A DNA stretch of 64,000 nucleotides from Ketobacter alkanivorans (GTDB taxonomy: Bacteria; Pseudomonadota; Gammaproteobacteria; Pseudomonadales; Ketobacteraceae): contig NZ_CP022684.1 in the NCBI RefSeq assembly GCF_002863865.1, forward strand, positions 2,323,501-2,387,500. The letters are read 5' to 3'. This document shows, piece by piece, positions 19,629-27,798 of this stretch (position 1 is its first letter; each line of letters starts with the position of its first letter). The notes under the pieces are model-generated. The model saw nothing but the letters and a program-made list of their open reading frames with translations, ran no database searches and was not told the DNA's origin. The position numbers were made by a program, and so were the translations under genes.

Positions 19629-20048
19629 TCAGGTTTTCATTTCTACCAGGGATTCGGATACGTTCAGCAGTTGCTGAATAACGTCAGCACCCAGTTTTTT
19701 CTCAACGCTTTTCTGTGCTTGTTGCCATTGCTTTTGCGCTTGCTTGTATAAGGCCTTACCATCATCAGACAACGAGCACAGCATCACCCGTCGATCTTCA
19801 GAATCCGGGGTTCGGGTTATATAACCTTCACGAATCAAAGGCTTAAGACTGCGGGTTAGAGTAGCTTGATCCACCAACAAGGCCTTCTCCAGTTCTTGCT
19901 GCGAGCAGCACTTCATATACCACAACACACGCAACACGCTGAACTGGGTGACTTTGATGCCACTTTCACTCAGAAAAGCGTTGTAATGGCTGGTCAGCAC
20001 TCGATCGGCCTGACGCAGCTTGAGATTGAAGCAAGGATCAATAGTCAT
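19629..20048 (-). CDS. MarR-family transcriptional regulator
   Basis: A 139-residue winged-helix regulator. The DNA-binding part shows CSQQELEKALLVDQATLTRS followed by LIREGYITRTPDSEDRRVML, the MarR recognition helix and beta-wing with the conserved D-x-R-R. It lies 90 bases upstream of the RND-LolA gene on the same strand. A palindrome in its own promoter recurs before that gene, pointing to autoregulation and control of the exporter. MarR proteins typically release DNA on binding a lipophilic or phenolic ligand; the ligand here is unknown. Confidence 0.93.
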   Translation of the reverse strand: MTIDPCFNLKLRQADRVLTSHYNAFLSESGIKVTQFSVLRVLWYMKCCSQQELEKALLVDQATLTRSLKPLIREGYITRTPDSEDRRVMLCSLSDDGKALYKQAQKQWQQAQKSVEKKLGADVIQQLLNVSESLVEMKT

Positions 20049-20078
20049 AGCGACTACTCCATGGTGACATGGATATCA

Positions 20079-20107
20079 TATATACATGCATATGCATGCT
20101 TTGTCAA
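20079..20107 (-). promoter_or_regulatory. sigma70-type promoter of the marR-like gene with a palindromic operator in the spacer
   Basis: On the minus strand TTGACA (20102-20107) and TATATA (20079-20084) are separated by exactly 17 bases. The spacer contains the perfect 14-bp palindrome CATGCATATGCATG (20085-20098). This is a strong promoter match with an operator between -35 and -10, 30 bases before the start codon. The rest of the gap 20049-20238 shows nothing recognisable. Confidence 0.75.
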
Positions 20108-20238
20108 ATTCGGGAAGAAAGCAAATCTGGTAATCTTGGCAGCGTAATAGGCTACGCCTCTACTCCTGAGGCTGAAATCACCCCCGCATACACTTAGTCT
20201 GTTTCCTCCTGCAGCCTATGAATCCAAGGCACACAGCC

Positions 20239-21120
20239 TCACTGAATATTATTTCGTTGCAAAAAGGCTAACAACAAGCCTAAAAATTCATCAGGTAACT
20301 CTGCGAAGGCCATATGTCCACAATCCAGCGCCACCAATTCTGCATGTTCCATCGCCGCTTTGGCGACTTGCCCGTCTTTTTTGAATTGAATCACCGGATC
20401 GCGCTTGCCGAACACTAACAGGCTGGGCTGGGTAATAGTGCGCGCCGACTGAGAAAGGTCGTGGCTTGGATCAAGAAAGCTGCCCCACATTTCACGAGTT
20501 ACTTTTAGTACATCTGTGGTGGAATGCAGGCTCGCCGCACGATTGAATATGCTCGCAGTATGTGCGTTTCGCTGACCGATATACAGTTTGGCGAAAAATT
20601 CTGGAGCAAGCGACCAGCGGCTGCTCTGCCAACGCATAAAAAAGCGTGTCAACCACGTGTCTGGAGTAAACCCGCCCGGTGACACCAACACCAAACCCGA
20701 TACCCGATCTGGAAATTCTATAGCGTAACGGGCAGCTATTTGCCCTCCCACAGAGTTCCCGATGATGACTGCTTCGGGGATCTCCAGCGTATCCATCGCT
20801 TCTACCAGTACGGCATACAATGCGGTTTCGGTCGTTGTAGTTAATGGGCCGAGCCCCGAAGACACTCCATAACCAGGCCAGTCAATGGCAATAACGCGAT
20901 AGCTTTCACTGAGCGTGGGTATGATCGCATCGAAATCGCGGAGGTTGCCGGGGTTTGCATGCAGCAATACCAAAGTGGGGCCTTCACCGTGATCGAGCAG
21001 GTTGACGGGGCCAGTGCTCAACCAAATCGTTCGCTCTGATGCCATGGCGCTACTCATCCAAAAAAGGACCATTGGGATAACGGTCAAAAAACTAAACTGA
21101 AACAAGCGGGAATGACTCAT
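20239..21120 (-). CDS. Exported alpha/beta hydrolase
   Basis: A 293-residue protein with a hydrophobic N-terminus ending SSAMASE, a probable signal peptide. The hydrolase core has an oxyanion-hole stretch (LVLLHANPGNLRDFD), the nucleophile elbow IGNSVGG with Ser near residue 123, an acidic residue in LLVFGKRDPVIQF and a late His in ALDCGHMAFAE, giving a full catalytic triad. The fold covers esterases, lipases and dehalogenases; the substrate cannot be told. It follows the Crp/Fnr-type gene by 70 bases on the same strand, and an FNR-like box lies 66 bases before its ATG. Confidence 0.88.
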   Translation of the reverse strand: MSHSRLFQFSFLTVIPMVLFWMSSAMASERTIWLSTGPVNLLDHGEGPTLVLLHANPGNLRDFDAIIPTLSESYRVIAIDWPGYGVSSGLGPLTTTTETALYAVLVEAMDTLEIPEAVIIGNSVGGQIAARYAIEFPDRVSGLVLVSPGGFTPDTWLTRFFMRWQSSRWSLAPEFFAKLYIGQRNAHTASIFNRAASLHSTTDVLKVTREMWGSFLDPSHDLSQSARTITQPSLLVFGKRDPVIQFKKDGQVAKAAMEHAELVALDCGHMAFAELPDEFLGLLLAFLQRNNIQ

Positions 21121-21185
21121 AATTCATGCCTAGGATGTTATATGCAGGACAGAATTACGGTAACAACCTGTGTGCTTGGGGCTCC

Positions 21186-21199
21186 TTGATTTAGATCAA
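21186..21199 (-). promoter_or_regulatory. Perfect FNR/ANR-type box
   Basis: TTGAT-TTAG-ATCAA matches the FNR/ANR consensus TTGAT-N4-ATCAA exactly and extends to an 18-bp palindrome including flanking CC/GG. It overlaps the stop codon of the Crp/Fnr-family gene. Its centre is about 62 bases upstream of the start point implied by a TATAAC at 21137-21142, a position usual for class I activation of the hydrolase gene. Confidence 0.6.
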
Positions 21200-21787
21200 G
21201 GACAATTTTTTACGTACGCGGCTGAGCGCCTCTGGCGTCATGCCCAGGTAAGATGCAATATGATATAAAGGCACCTGAAGATCGACGCCTGGATATTGGC
21301 GAAGAAACTGTTGGTAGCGCTGGGTTGCATTCAGTGTAAGCAGCTCATATTCACGCCGCGCTTTCTTCATAAACAGCGCTTCCGCCATCTGCAAATGCCA
21401 CACATTCCAACAGGGGAACTGGGATCTCAATGTTGTGAATTTCCGAAAATCCATCAGAAAGCCGTCGCTACTTTCAAGGAATTCGATACTCACCGTCGAG
21501 GGTTCACCGCTATTCAAATCATACAGGGAGCCTGCGATATCACCCGCAAACACAAATGATTTGTTGTGCTGGGTGCCTTCAAGAGTGATGAAGTATTCAC
21601 GGCAAACACCGCTCATAAGCCAAAAGCTGTAGATTGCCGGCTCGCCCCCTCGTAGCAGGAACTCCCCGGCATTAAAGGAACGATATTGCATTAAGGGTTC
21701 GATGGCCGCCCATGCCTCGTCGGTAATATTTCGGAATATTGGGGCATGGCGCATGCGCTGGAGATAAATTGCTGTCACGGTGTTCAC
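21191..21787 (-). CDS. Crp/Fnr-family transcriptional regulator
   Basis: A 198-residue protein with a GTG start. Residues 10-125 are a cyclic-nucleotide-binding beta-roll (FNAGEFLLRGGEPA, FWLMSGVCREYFI). The C-terminus has a short HTH (LYHIASYLGMTPEALSRVRK). It lacks the N-terminal cysteine cluster of true FNR, and the phosphate-binding residues of CRP are not evident, so its signal is unknown. Family members of this shape are common orphan regulators. It lies just upstream of the alpha/beta hydrolase gene, probably in one transcript. Confidence 0.9.
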   Translation of the reverse strand: MNTVTAIYLQRMRHAPIFRNITDEAWAAIEPLMQYRSFNAGEFLLRGGEPAIYSFWLMSGVCREYFITLEGTQHNKSFVFAGDIAGSLYDLNSGEPSTVSIEFLESSDGFLMDFRKFTTLRSQFPCWNVWHLQMAEALFMKKARREYELLTLNATQRYQQFLRQYPGVDLQVPLYHIASYLGMTPEALSRVRKKLSLI

Positions 21788-21928
21788 GTCAACGAATGCT
21801 TTGAAGACAAGCAGTATAACCCCGCAGCTTCAGGCTGGCATATCATTTCTGTGTTGATATAACGCTGATTTGAATCCAGTTCGTTCGTGAAATAAACGTA
21901 TGGAGAGACGAACAGAAAGGGGATATAC

Positions 21929-21966
21929 GTTATAAGCCCCAGGCTTTGCTCGCTGGGGCTTATAAC
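21929..21966 (-). terminator. Long hairpin after the dipeptidase gene
   Basis: GTTATAAGCCCCAG (21929-21942) and CTGGGGCTTATAAC (21953-21966) form a perfect 14-bp stem with a 10-base loop, 14 bases beyond the stop codon of the gene at 21980. It is the clearest intrinsic-terminator candidate of the left part, though it lacks a T-run. Confidence 0.65.
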
Positions 21967-21979
21967 AATACACACTGTT

Positions 21980-23572
21980 TTATTGTGGCAAGATTTTCCG
22001 CATAACCGCCAGTGAATTTCCACCTAATATTTTGTAAGCTTCTTCTACCGTGAATGGATTATCTAAACAGTTCGTTTTCCACCAGGTTTTTTCGCAGATT
22101 AATGCCTCTGTGTATTGGTTCAAACTGTCTATATCCGTATAGGTTTCAACGCCACCATCGTAATCTGTCCCCAGGGCGACATGATCCACTCCGTTGACTA
22201 ACGTGGTACAGTTATCTGCGCCCGATTCAGCGCAACCCGCGTCGGTAACCGTCAACCCTGCATCCGTAATCACATCAACGGCATGACGTACTGCTTTTGC
22301 CCATGCAATGGGTTTGGTATCACAAATAAATGCTTCCGCAAATCCAATACCAATAACACCACCAGTAGCTGCCACATTTATGATTTCCTGGTCATACAGA
22401 TTACGAGAGTTTCTGCAGGTTTCATCCGTGCCAGGTATTTCTGCTAATCCTGTATGGGACACAACCACGGGCACGTTGCGCTCAAGCGCATAGTCCACCA
22501 AGTTCACAAAGGTCGCTCTCGATGCGTGTGCTAGATCCAATATGGTATTGTTATCAACAACTTCTTTTGCAAAGTGCAGGCCTTCTGCCTTGATTTCTCT
22601 TCCCAGCCCTAGCTCATCATGCGCTCTAGCCATTCCAGTGGACGATCCACCGTAGTCGTTATCGATAAAGTGGGTCAACGCGAACATACGAAACCCGGCA
22701 TCATAAAGTTCATGGTAAGCACTGGTCAGGGCCGCCTCACCTTCAGGGGTGGATACATCACTGCGAAAATAGATGCCCTCGGTTGATAGCATGGCTCCCA
22801 CTAAAGCCTCACCATTCTGGCGCCTTGCAATCAAGTCATCCAGATCACTTTGCGCTTTGATCAGCTTTATCCTGGAATCCAGATTAGCTGCGCGATGTAG
22901 TTTTTTAGCTGTTTCAAGCAATCGCACGATGTACATTCTTTCGGGGTCGAACTCTGTACACTCCGAGGTTATCCCCCAGTCCAAAGACCACCCACCATCC
23001 TCATACCATGTGGTGCAAGGCATTCCTGAAACCCGGTAAAAATACGTCGCTAAATCCCTTTCCATCGACACCCATGCATAATGCTCAGCATACGGTGAAT
23101 TTTCGTCATCGTATTCCCATACATTTGGATCCCTGACGTAGTTATAGCGTGAGTGCTTAACCCCATCGTCATCGGTGTAATACCCTGTAATCCAGGGAAT
23201 GGTATCGCCGGCGATGTCCAAGGATCCTTTACTGGCAGCTGCAAATACTTCCATGGCAACATTGCCCTCAATCATTCGATTGATATCGACATGCCCTTCA
23301 CGCTCCTCATTAACCAACAATCGATAGCCATCATCCCCACCTGCGTCAGGGTGTAATAACGTATCGGCGTGCAGATCGACAATAAACGGAGCCGCGTTGT
23401 GTATAGCCTGAATCTGACTGCTGGGAGGAATTGGGTTTTTGTATTGGGTACGAGCACCAAACCATTCCAGAGCCTCATGATAAACACCATCGGGGTTTCC
23501 ACAACCGGTTAATGCCGTTGTTACCGCCAACCCCACAACCAGCTGTTTAGTATTTTTATAATTCAATCGCAT
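21980..23572 (-). CDS. Lipoprotein of the membrane dipeptidase family (peptidase M19)
   Basis: About 530 residues from the ATG at 23572. The N-terminus KQLVVGLAVTTALTGCG is a lipoprotein signal, which favours this start over one 50 codons upstream. The zinc site motif of M19 enzymes is present (FIVDLHADTL near residues 64-70), with later metal or substrate residues in TILDLAHASRATF, PVVVSHTGLA and DHVALGTDYDGG. Renal-dipeptidase-like enzymes hydrolyse dipeptides, often with D-residues. The C-terminus keeps ILGGNSLAVMRKIL, typical of the family. The envelope location suggests peptide or peptidoglycan-fragment turnover. It is transcribed away from the aldehyde dehydrogenase gene. Confidence 0.93.
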   Translation of the reverse strand: MRLNYKNTKQLVVGLAVTTALTGCGNPDGVYHEALEWFGARTQYKNPIPPSSQIQAIHNAAPFIVDLHADTLLHPDAGGDDGYRLLVNEEREGHVDINRMIEGNVAMEVFAAASKGSLDIAGDTIPWITGYYTDDDGVKHSRYNYVRDPNVWEYDDENSPYAEHYAWVSMERDLATYFYRVSGMPCTTWYEDGGWSLDWGITSECTEFDPERMYIVRLLETAKKLHRAANLDSRIKLIKAQSDLDDLIARRQNGEALVGAMLSTEGIYFRSDVSTPEGEAALTSAYHELYDAGFRMFALTHFIDNDYGGSSTGMARAHDELGLGREIKAEGLHFAKEVVDNNTILDLAHASRATFVNLVDYALERNVPVVVSHTGLAEIPGTDETCRNSRNLYDQEIINVAATGGVIGIGFAEAFICDTKPIAWAKAVRHAVDVITDAGLTVTDAGCAESGADNCTTLVNGVDHVALGTDYDGGVETYTDIDSLNQYTEALICEKTWWKTNCLDNPFTVEEAYKILGGNSLAVMRKILPQ

Positions 23573-23880
23573 AGGTAAATTCCAAGACAAAGGTAAGACT
23601 CTTACTAAAGAGACTCGCATTATAAAGACCAGCGAAATCAATAGATTTGACAGACGGAGACAGAATAGTGACACCAAGTGGCCAAGCTTTAATAAGTGAC
23701 GAGCGCAGGCGGCCCCACGCACAGTAATGATTCACCCTGCCATTGACACTTTAGAGTAAAAGCTCTAAAACTGGATAGGATGTTTACTAGGACACCAAAT
23801 ACGCAGTATCGGCCTGATTTTTGTGGTTACAGACGCGTCCTAATGACTTTTTGACACAATAACACAGAGGGAAATTCATC
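23573..23880. other. Intergenic stretch between divergent dipeptidase and aldehyde dehydrogenase genes
   Basis: 308 bases without a supported gene. It holds the putative promoter and palindrome listed at 23743-23771. The dipeptidase side shows a weak ribosome site (TTGGAA). Nothing else was recognised. Confidence 0.6.
23743..23771 (+). promoter_or_regulatory. Putative promoter of the aldehyde dehydrogenase gene with an internal palindrome
   Basis: TTGACA (23743-23748) is followed after 17 bases by TAAAAC (23766-23771, 4 of 6 matches to the -10 consensus). The spacer holds TTTAGAG-N6-CTCTAAA (23750-23769), a perfect 7+7 inverted repeat placed where a repressor would block polymerase. It lies about 110 bases before the start codon. 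In Pseudomonas a TetR-type gene adjoins this dehydrogenase (from memory); none does here. Confidence 0.5.
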
Positions 23881-25329
23881 ATGGTCGCCAAGGTTGCCAA
23901 TTTTGCTGATCACAACCCGGCTATTGCCGATATGGAGCGGATACTGAAGGCGCAAAAAGCCTCTTATAATCAGCACCGCATGCCCAGCGCTGAAGAGCGC
24001 ATCAGCCTGATCAAACGCCTGAAACCGGCGTTGATTCGTCACCAGGATGCTCTGGTGGATGCCGTAAACAAAGATTTCGGCAACCGCTGCGCCACCGAGA
24101 CTCGCTTTGTCGAGATAGCGTCCCTGGTGGAGACTATCAAATACAACACCAAGAATCTGACCAAATGGATGCGCCCTGAGCGCCGCAGCCTGCCGGTCAA
24201 TCTGCGCCCGGCAAAAGCGAAAGTGGTGTACCAGCCTCTGGGTGTGGTGGGCATTATCGTGCCCTGGAATTACCCCTATTTCCTTGCGCTAGACCCGATG
24301 ATTGCGGCCATGGCAGCCGGCAACCGGGTGATGATCAAGATGTCCGAGTTCACCCCCAATGCCGCCGAGGCCATGAAAGCCATGCTGGCGGAGGTGTATT
24401 CCGAAGATCAGGTTGCCGTGATCACCGGCGAAGCCGACGTGGGCATCGCGTTCTCTAAACTGCCCTTCGATCACCTGCTGTTTACCGGCTCTACCGCGGT
24501 GGGCAAACACGTTATGGCCGCCGCCGCCGAGAACCTGACACCTGTAACGCTTGAGTTGGGGGGCAAGTCGCCAGCACTGATCCACGAATCGTTCCCATTG
24601 AAAGATGCGGCGGAGCGGATGTCCTGGGGCAAGTGCATCAATGCGGGTCAAACCTGTGTGGCACCGGACTACACTCTGGTGCACCGATCCAAACTGGATG
24701 AGTTCACCGCTGCCTTCAATGAGGTGGTATCCACCTGGTATCCCAGCAAGCGCAACAATGATGATTACACCGCGGTAATCAATGAGCGTCAGCTCAATCG
24801 CCTGAAAGGCTATCTGAAAGACGCTGAAGAGAAAGGTGCTCGCATTGTGCCACTCAACCCAGCCAATGAGGATTTTGAAGGCAGCGGTAAGCTCCCAATC
24901 ACCTTAGTGTTTGATACTACTGAAGATATGCTGATTGAGCAGAATGAGATCTTTGGTCCGCTGCTGATTGTAAAGCCTTATGACAATCTGGAGGAGGCAA
25001 TGCAATATATCAACGATCGCCCCCGTCCGCTGGCTTTGTACTACTTCGACTACGATAAAGATCGCGCCGACTATGTGTTGAACCACACCCACTCCGGCGG
25101 GGCCTGCGTCAATGACACCCTGTCCCATGTTGCTGCAGAAGATATACCGTTTGGCGGCGTTGGCCCCTCCGGTATGGGCCACTACCACGGCAAAGAGGGC
25201 TTCCTTACCTTCACCAAGGCAAAAGGGGTATTCTACAAAGGCAAGGTAAATGCGACCAAGCTGTTGTTCCCCCCGTGGAACCGTCGCATTCACAAAATGG
25301 TGCTGAAATTGGCATTGAAACCAGATTAA
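23881..25329 (+). CDS. Aldehyde dehydrogenase, coniferyl-aldehyde dehydrogenase-like
   Basis: A 482-residue NAD(P)-dependent aldehyde dehydrogenase that oxidises an aldehyde to the acid. Catalytic residues are visible: Cys259 in NAGQTCVAP and Glu225 in LELGGKSP; the cofactor turn is FTGSTAVGK and the C-terminal motif is PFGGVGPSGMGHYHGKEGF. The length and the tail FTKAKGVFYKGK fit the class-3/coniferyl aldehyde dehydrogenase group (CalB-like). AGAGGGAAA precedes the ATG. The downstream Tat protein and GMC oxidoreductase suggest a pathway alcohol to aldehyde to acid. Medium-chain or aromatic aldehydes are plausible substrates but not provable from sequence. Confidence 0.95.
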   Translation: MVAKVANFADHNPAIADMERILKAQKASYNQHRMPSAEERISLIKRLKPALIRHQDALVDAVNKDFGNRCATETRFVEIASLVETIKYNTKNLTKWMRPERRSLPVNLRPAKAKVVYQPLGVVGIIVPWNYPYFLALDPMIAAMAAGNRVMIKMSEFTPNAAEAMKAMLAEVYSEDQVAVITGEADVGIAFSKLPFDHLLFTGSTAVGKHVMAAAAENLTPVTLELGGKSPALIHESFPLKDAAERMSWGKCINAGQTCVAPDYTLVHRSKLDEFTAAFNEVVSTWYPSKRNNDDYTAVINERQLNRLKGYLKDAEEKGARIVPLNPANEDFEGSGKLPITLVFDTTEDMLIEQNEIFGPLLIVKPYDNLEEAMQYINDRPRPLALYYFDYDKDRADYVLNHTHSGGACVNDTLSHVAAEDIPFGGVGPSGMGHYHGKEGFLTFTKAKGVFYKGKVNATKLLFPPWNRRIHKMVLKLALKPD

Positions 25330-25348
25330 GCTTAGTGCTTTAATATTT

Positions 25349-25417
25349 GATCGGATCCCAATTTATATCCGATCACCGCAAACCCGCAACAGGCGCACCC
25401 CAATCAGTGCGCCTGTT
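25349..25417 (+). terminator. Two hairpins after the aldehyde dehydrogenase gene
   Basis: A first inverted repeat pairs GATCGGAT (25349-25356) with ATCCGATC (25367-25374). A second, stronger one pairs AACAGGCGCAC (25388-25398) with GTGCGCCTGTT (25407-25417), loop 8, followed by TAATAAA. The second is a good intrinsic terminator and implies that the next two genes have their own promoter or depend on readthrough. Confidence 0.65.
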
Positions 25418-25456
25418 TAATAAACACAATAACGACAATAAAGTACGGGAAACCCC

Positions 25457-26032
25457 ATGCACCCAACGAACGAACCTGCGCTAGATCGCCGGTCGTTTTT
25501 GAAACTGGGTGTGGTTGGAAGCAGTGTGCTGGCAAGTGCCGGTATCATTGGTTCACTGCAGGGCTGCAGCAGCCACACGGTTGAAAACGACACGCACACC
25601 GGCACCATAACACTGTCATTCCTTAGGGAAAAAGACGCCATCATACTCAGCGCGGTCGCACCCGCGGTTCTGAAAGGTAATTTTCCCACCGACCCCGCAG
25701 CGCGTCAGACCGCACTGGATCAGCTGTTGGTGGATATCGACGATTTCATTCTGCACACTACGGCACAAACCCAAAAACAGGTGCACGAGCTGTTCGACCT
25801 GCTCTATCTGGCTCCGTTTCGGGTGATGGTGGCCGGTTTATGGCCCAGCTGGCAGGAAGCCAACGACAAAGACGTCACGGAGTTCCTGGAAGGCTGGCAA
25901 ACCAGCCGCTTCAACATGCTGCGCCAGGGCTATGTCCTGCTCACACAGCTGCCCTCTCTGATGTACTACGATCAGCCCGCCAATTGGACTGACGACATCT
26001 ACCCGGGCCCACCACAACACATACCAAGCTGA
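25457..26032 (+). CDS. Tat-exported small protein partnering the GMC oxidoreductase
   Basis: A 191-residue protein with a twin-arginine signal (DRRSFLKLG) followed by a hydrophobic stretch ending SLQGC, so it is probably a Tat-exported lipoprotein. The body is helical (KDAIILSAVAPAVLKGNF, ELFDLLYLAPFRVMV) and resembles the small subunit of gluconate 2-dehydrogenase-type enzymes, which escort or complete a flavoprotein. The GMC flavoprotein starts 11 bases downstream and has no signal of its own, consistent with export as a complex (inference). A Pseudomonas counterpart lies between the same two enzymes (from memory). Confidence 0.75.
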   Translation: MHPTNEPALDRRSFLKLGVVGSSVLASAGIIGSLQGCSSHTVENDTHTGTITLSFLREKDAIILSAVAPAVLKGNFPTDPAARQTALDQLLVDIDDFILHTTAQTQKQVHELFDLLYLAPFRVMVAGLWPSWQEANDKDVTEFLEGWQTSRFNMLRQGYVLLTQLPSLMYYDQPANWTDDIYPGPPQHIPS

Positions 26033-26043
26033 GTGAGACTGAC

Positions 26044-27654
26044 ATGAGCAATAAAACCGTCGTAAAGGATATTCCTGATATCTTTCGTCTGGGCATGGCC
26101 GGTGGCTGGGTTACCCACAACGGTGCCGCCCTGGAACAACCGCTGAACCTTGAATGTGATGTGCTAGTGATTGGCACCGGCGCTGGAGGCGGCACAGCTG
26201 CCGAGATTTTTGCCCAACAGGGCTTGAAAGTCATCATGCTGGAAGAAGGCCCTCTGCGCACCTCGAACGATTTCGACATGCAGGAAAAGAAAGCCTACAG
26301 CAGCCTGTATCAAGAAGGTCTTACCCGAGGCTCTGCTGATGGTGGATTTACCATTATGCAGGGCCGCGCGGTGGGTGGATCTACCACGGTGAACTGGACC
26401 GCCAGTTTCCGCACCCCCGATGAAACCCTGGATCATTGGACTCAAGTTCATGGCCTGAAAGGCTTCAGCAAAGAGGAGATGGCTCCCTGGTTCGAGCAGA
26501 TGGAGCAGCGCCTGAACATCAGTAAGTGGAAGATGGTGCCCAATGCCAACAATAACGTCATTGCCCAGGGTTGCGACAAATTGGGTTACGACTGGCAGAT
26601 CATCCCCCGCAATGTAGAGGGTTGCTGGAATCTGGGCTACTGTGGCACTGGCTGCCCCACCAACGCCAAGCAGAGCATGCTGGTCACCACCATTCCCGGC
26701 GCATTAAAAAATAATGCAGAACTGGTGTATCGCGCCCGCGCCGACAAACTGATCATCGAAGGCGATCAGGTGAAAGGTGTAAGCGGTTATGGTTTAGAGG
26801 AAAACGGCATTACGCCAACCCAAAGCTTCACCGTCAAAGCCAAACACACGGTAATGGCCTGTGGCGGCATCAATGGCCCTGGCCTGCTGATGCGTTCCAA
26901 CGCCCCCGATCCACATAATCGCATTGGCAAGCGCACTTTCCTGCATCCGGTGCCTGCCACATTGGCGGATTTCCCGGAGCGTCTGGACGGTTTCTACGGC
27001 GCTCCGCAATCGGTCTACTCAGATCATTTCCAATGGAAGGACGGCGTGACCGGGCCGGTGGGCTTCAAGCTGGAAGTGCCACCCATGCAGCCAGGGTTTG
27101 TGGCGTCCATCGGTATGCTGCACGGCCAGGCCCATTCCGATCAGATGAATCGCCTGCCGCACCTCAACATGATGATTGCACTGCTGCGGGACGGCTTTGT
27201 AAAAGAAAGTCAGGGTGGAGAAGTATTCCTGCGGGATGACGGCATTCCTGGCATCAACTACGAAATCAATGACTACCTGCGGGAAGGCATTGTGCGCGCC
27301 TGGCGAACCATGGCAGAGATACAGTTCGCCGCCGGTGCCCAGTCCGTAAGGCCGGTACACAGTCAAGGACGCTATGAGAAATCCCTGCAAGCTACGTTGA
27401 AGCAGATCGATGGCCTCAGCCTGGACATTAATAAAATGCGGGTAGGCAGCGCCCACGTAATGGGTGGCTGCGGCATGGGCGAAGATCCGAGCTCTTCTGT
27501 CGTGGACAGCATGGGCAAGTTCCACCATTTGGAGAGCCTGCATATCATGGATGGCTCGACATTCCCCACCAGTATCGGTGCCAACCCTCAGCTTTCTATC
27601 TATGGCATGGTAGCCAAGCAGGCAACTGCATTGGCTGCAAAGCTGAAAGGCTAG
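26044..27654 (+). CDS. GMC-family FAD-dependent oxidoreductase
   Basis: A 536-residue flavoenzyme. Near residue 40 it has the Rossmann motif VLVIGTGAGGGTAAE with the acidic end LEEGP; later the GMC signature GRAVGGSTTVNWTASFRTP; and at the end the GMC C-terminal domain with active-site His in GSAHVMGGCGMG and MDGSTFPTSIGANPQL. Cysteines in GCWNLGYCGTGCPTNAK suggest a bound cluster or disulfides, as in long-chain alcohol oxidase-like members. The reaction is probably alcohol to aldehyde with electrons passed to the membrane. It forms an operon with the preceding Tat protein (11-base gap) and acts with the aldehyde dehydrogenase upstream. Confidence 0.93.
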   Translation: MSNKTVVKDIPDIFRLGMAGGWVTHNGAALEQPLNLECDVLVIGTGAGGGTAAEIFAQQGLKVIMLEEGPLRTSNDFDMQEKKAYSSLYQEGLTRGSADGGFTIMQGRAVGGSTTVNWTASFRTPDETLDHWTQVHGLKGFSKEEMAPWFEQMEQRLNISKWKMVPNANNNVIAQGCDKLGYDWQIIPRNVEGCWNLGYCGTGCPTNAKQSMLVTTIPGALKNNAELVYRARADKLIIEGDQVKGVSGYGLEENGITPTQSFTVKAKHTVMACGGINGPGLLMRSNAPDPHNRIGKRTFLHPVPATLADFPERLDGFYGAPQSVYSDHFQWKDGVTGPVGFKLEVPPMQPGFVASIGMLHGQAHSDQMNRLPHLNMMIALLRDGFVKESQGGEVFLRDDGIPGINYEINDYLREGIVRAWRTMAEIQFAAGAQSVRPVHSQGRYEKSLQATLKQIDGLSLDINKMRVGSAHVMGGCGMGEDPSSSVVDSMGKFHHLESLHIMDGSTFPTSIGANPQLSIYGMVAKQATALAAKLKG

Positions 27655-27666
27655 CCAACCCACCAA

Positions 27667-27707
27667 GCTGATTGAGATTGGCAGGCCGTAGCCCGGTCTC
27701 AATCAGC
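27667..27707 (+). terminator. Hairpin after the GMC gene
   Basis: GCTGATTGAGA (27667-27677) pairs with TCTCAATCAGC (27697-27707), a perfect 11-bp stem with a 19-base loop, 13 bases after the stop codon. GCTTTC follows. A likely terminator of the Tat protein-GMC transcript. Confidence 0.55.
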
Positions 27708-27798
27708 GCTTTCGGATGTGTGCCAACACCTTATCCTCTTGCGGCCCTGTGCTATCATTGCGTCTCACTTTACAAGCAGAGCCGGACACCACGCAGCA

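Noticed and set aside
27019-27702. 227-codon minus-strand frame opposite the GMC gene
   Set aside because: Antisense shadow; His/Gln-rich peptide without motif, while the opposite strand carries the GMC C-terminal domain.
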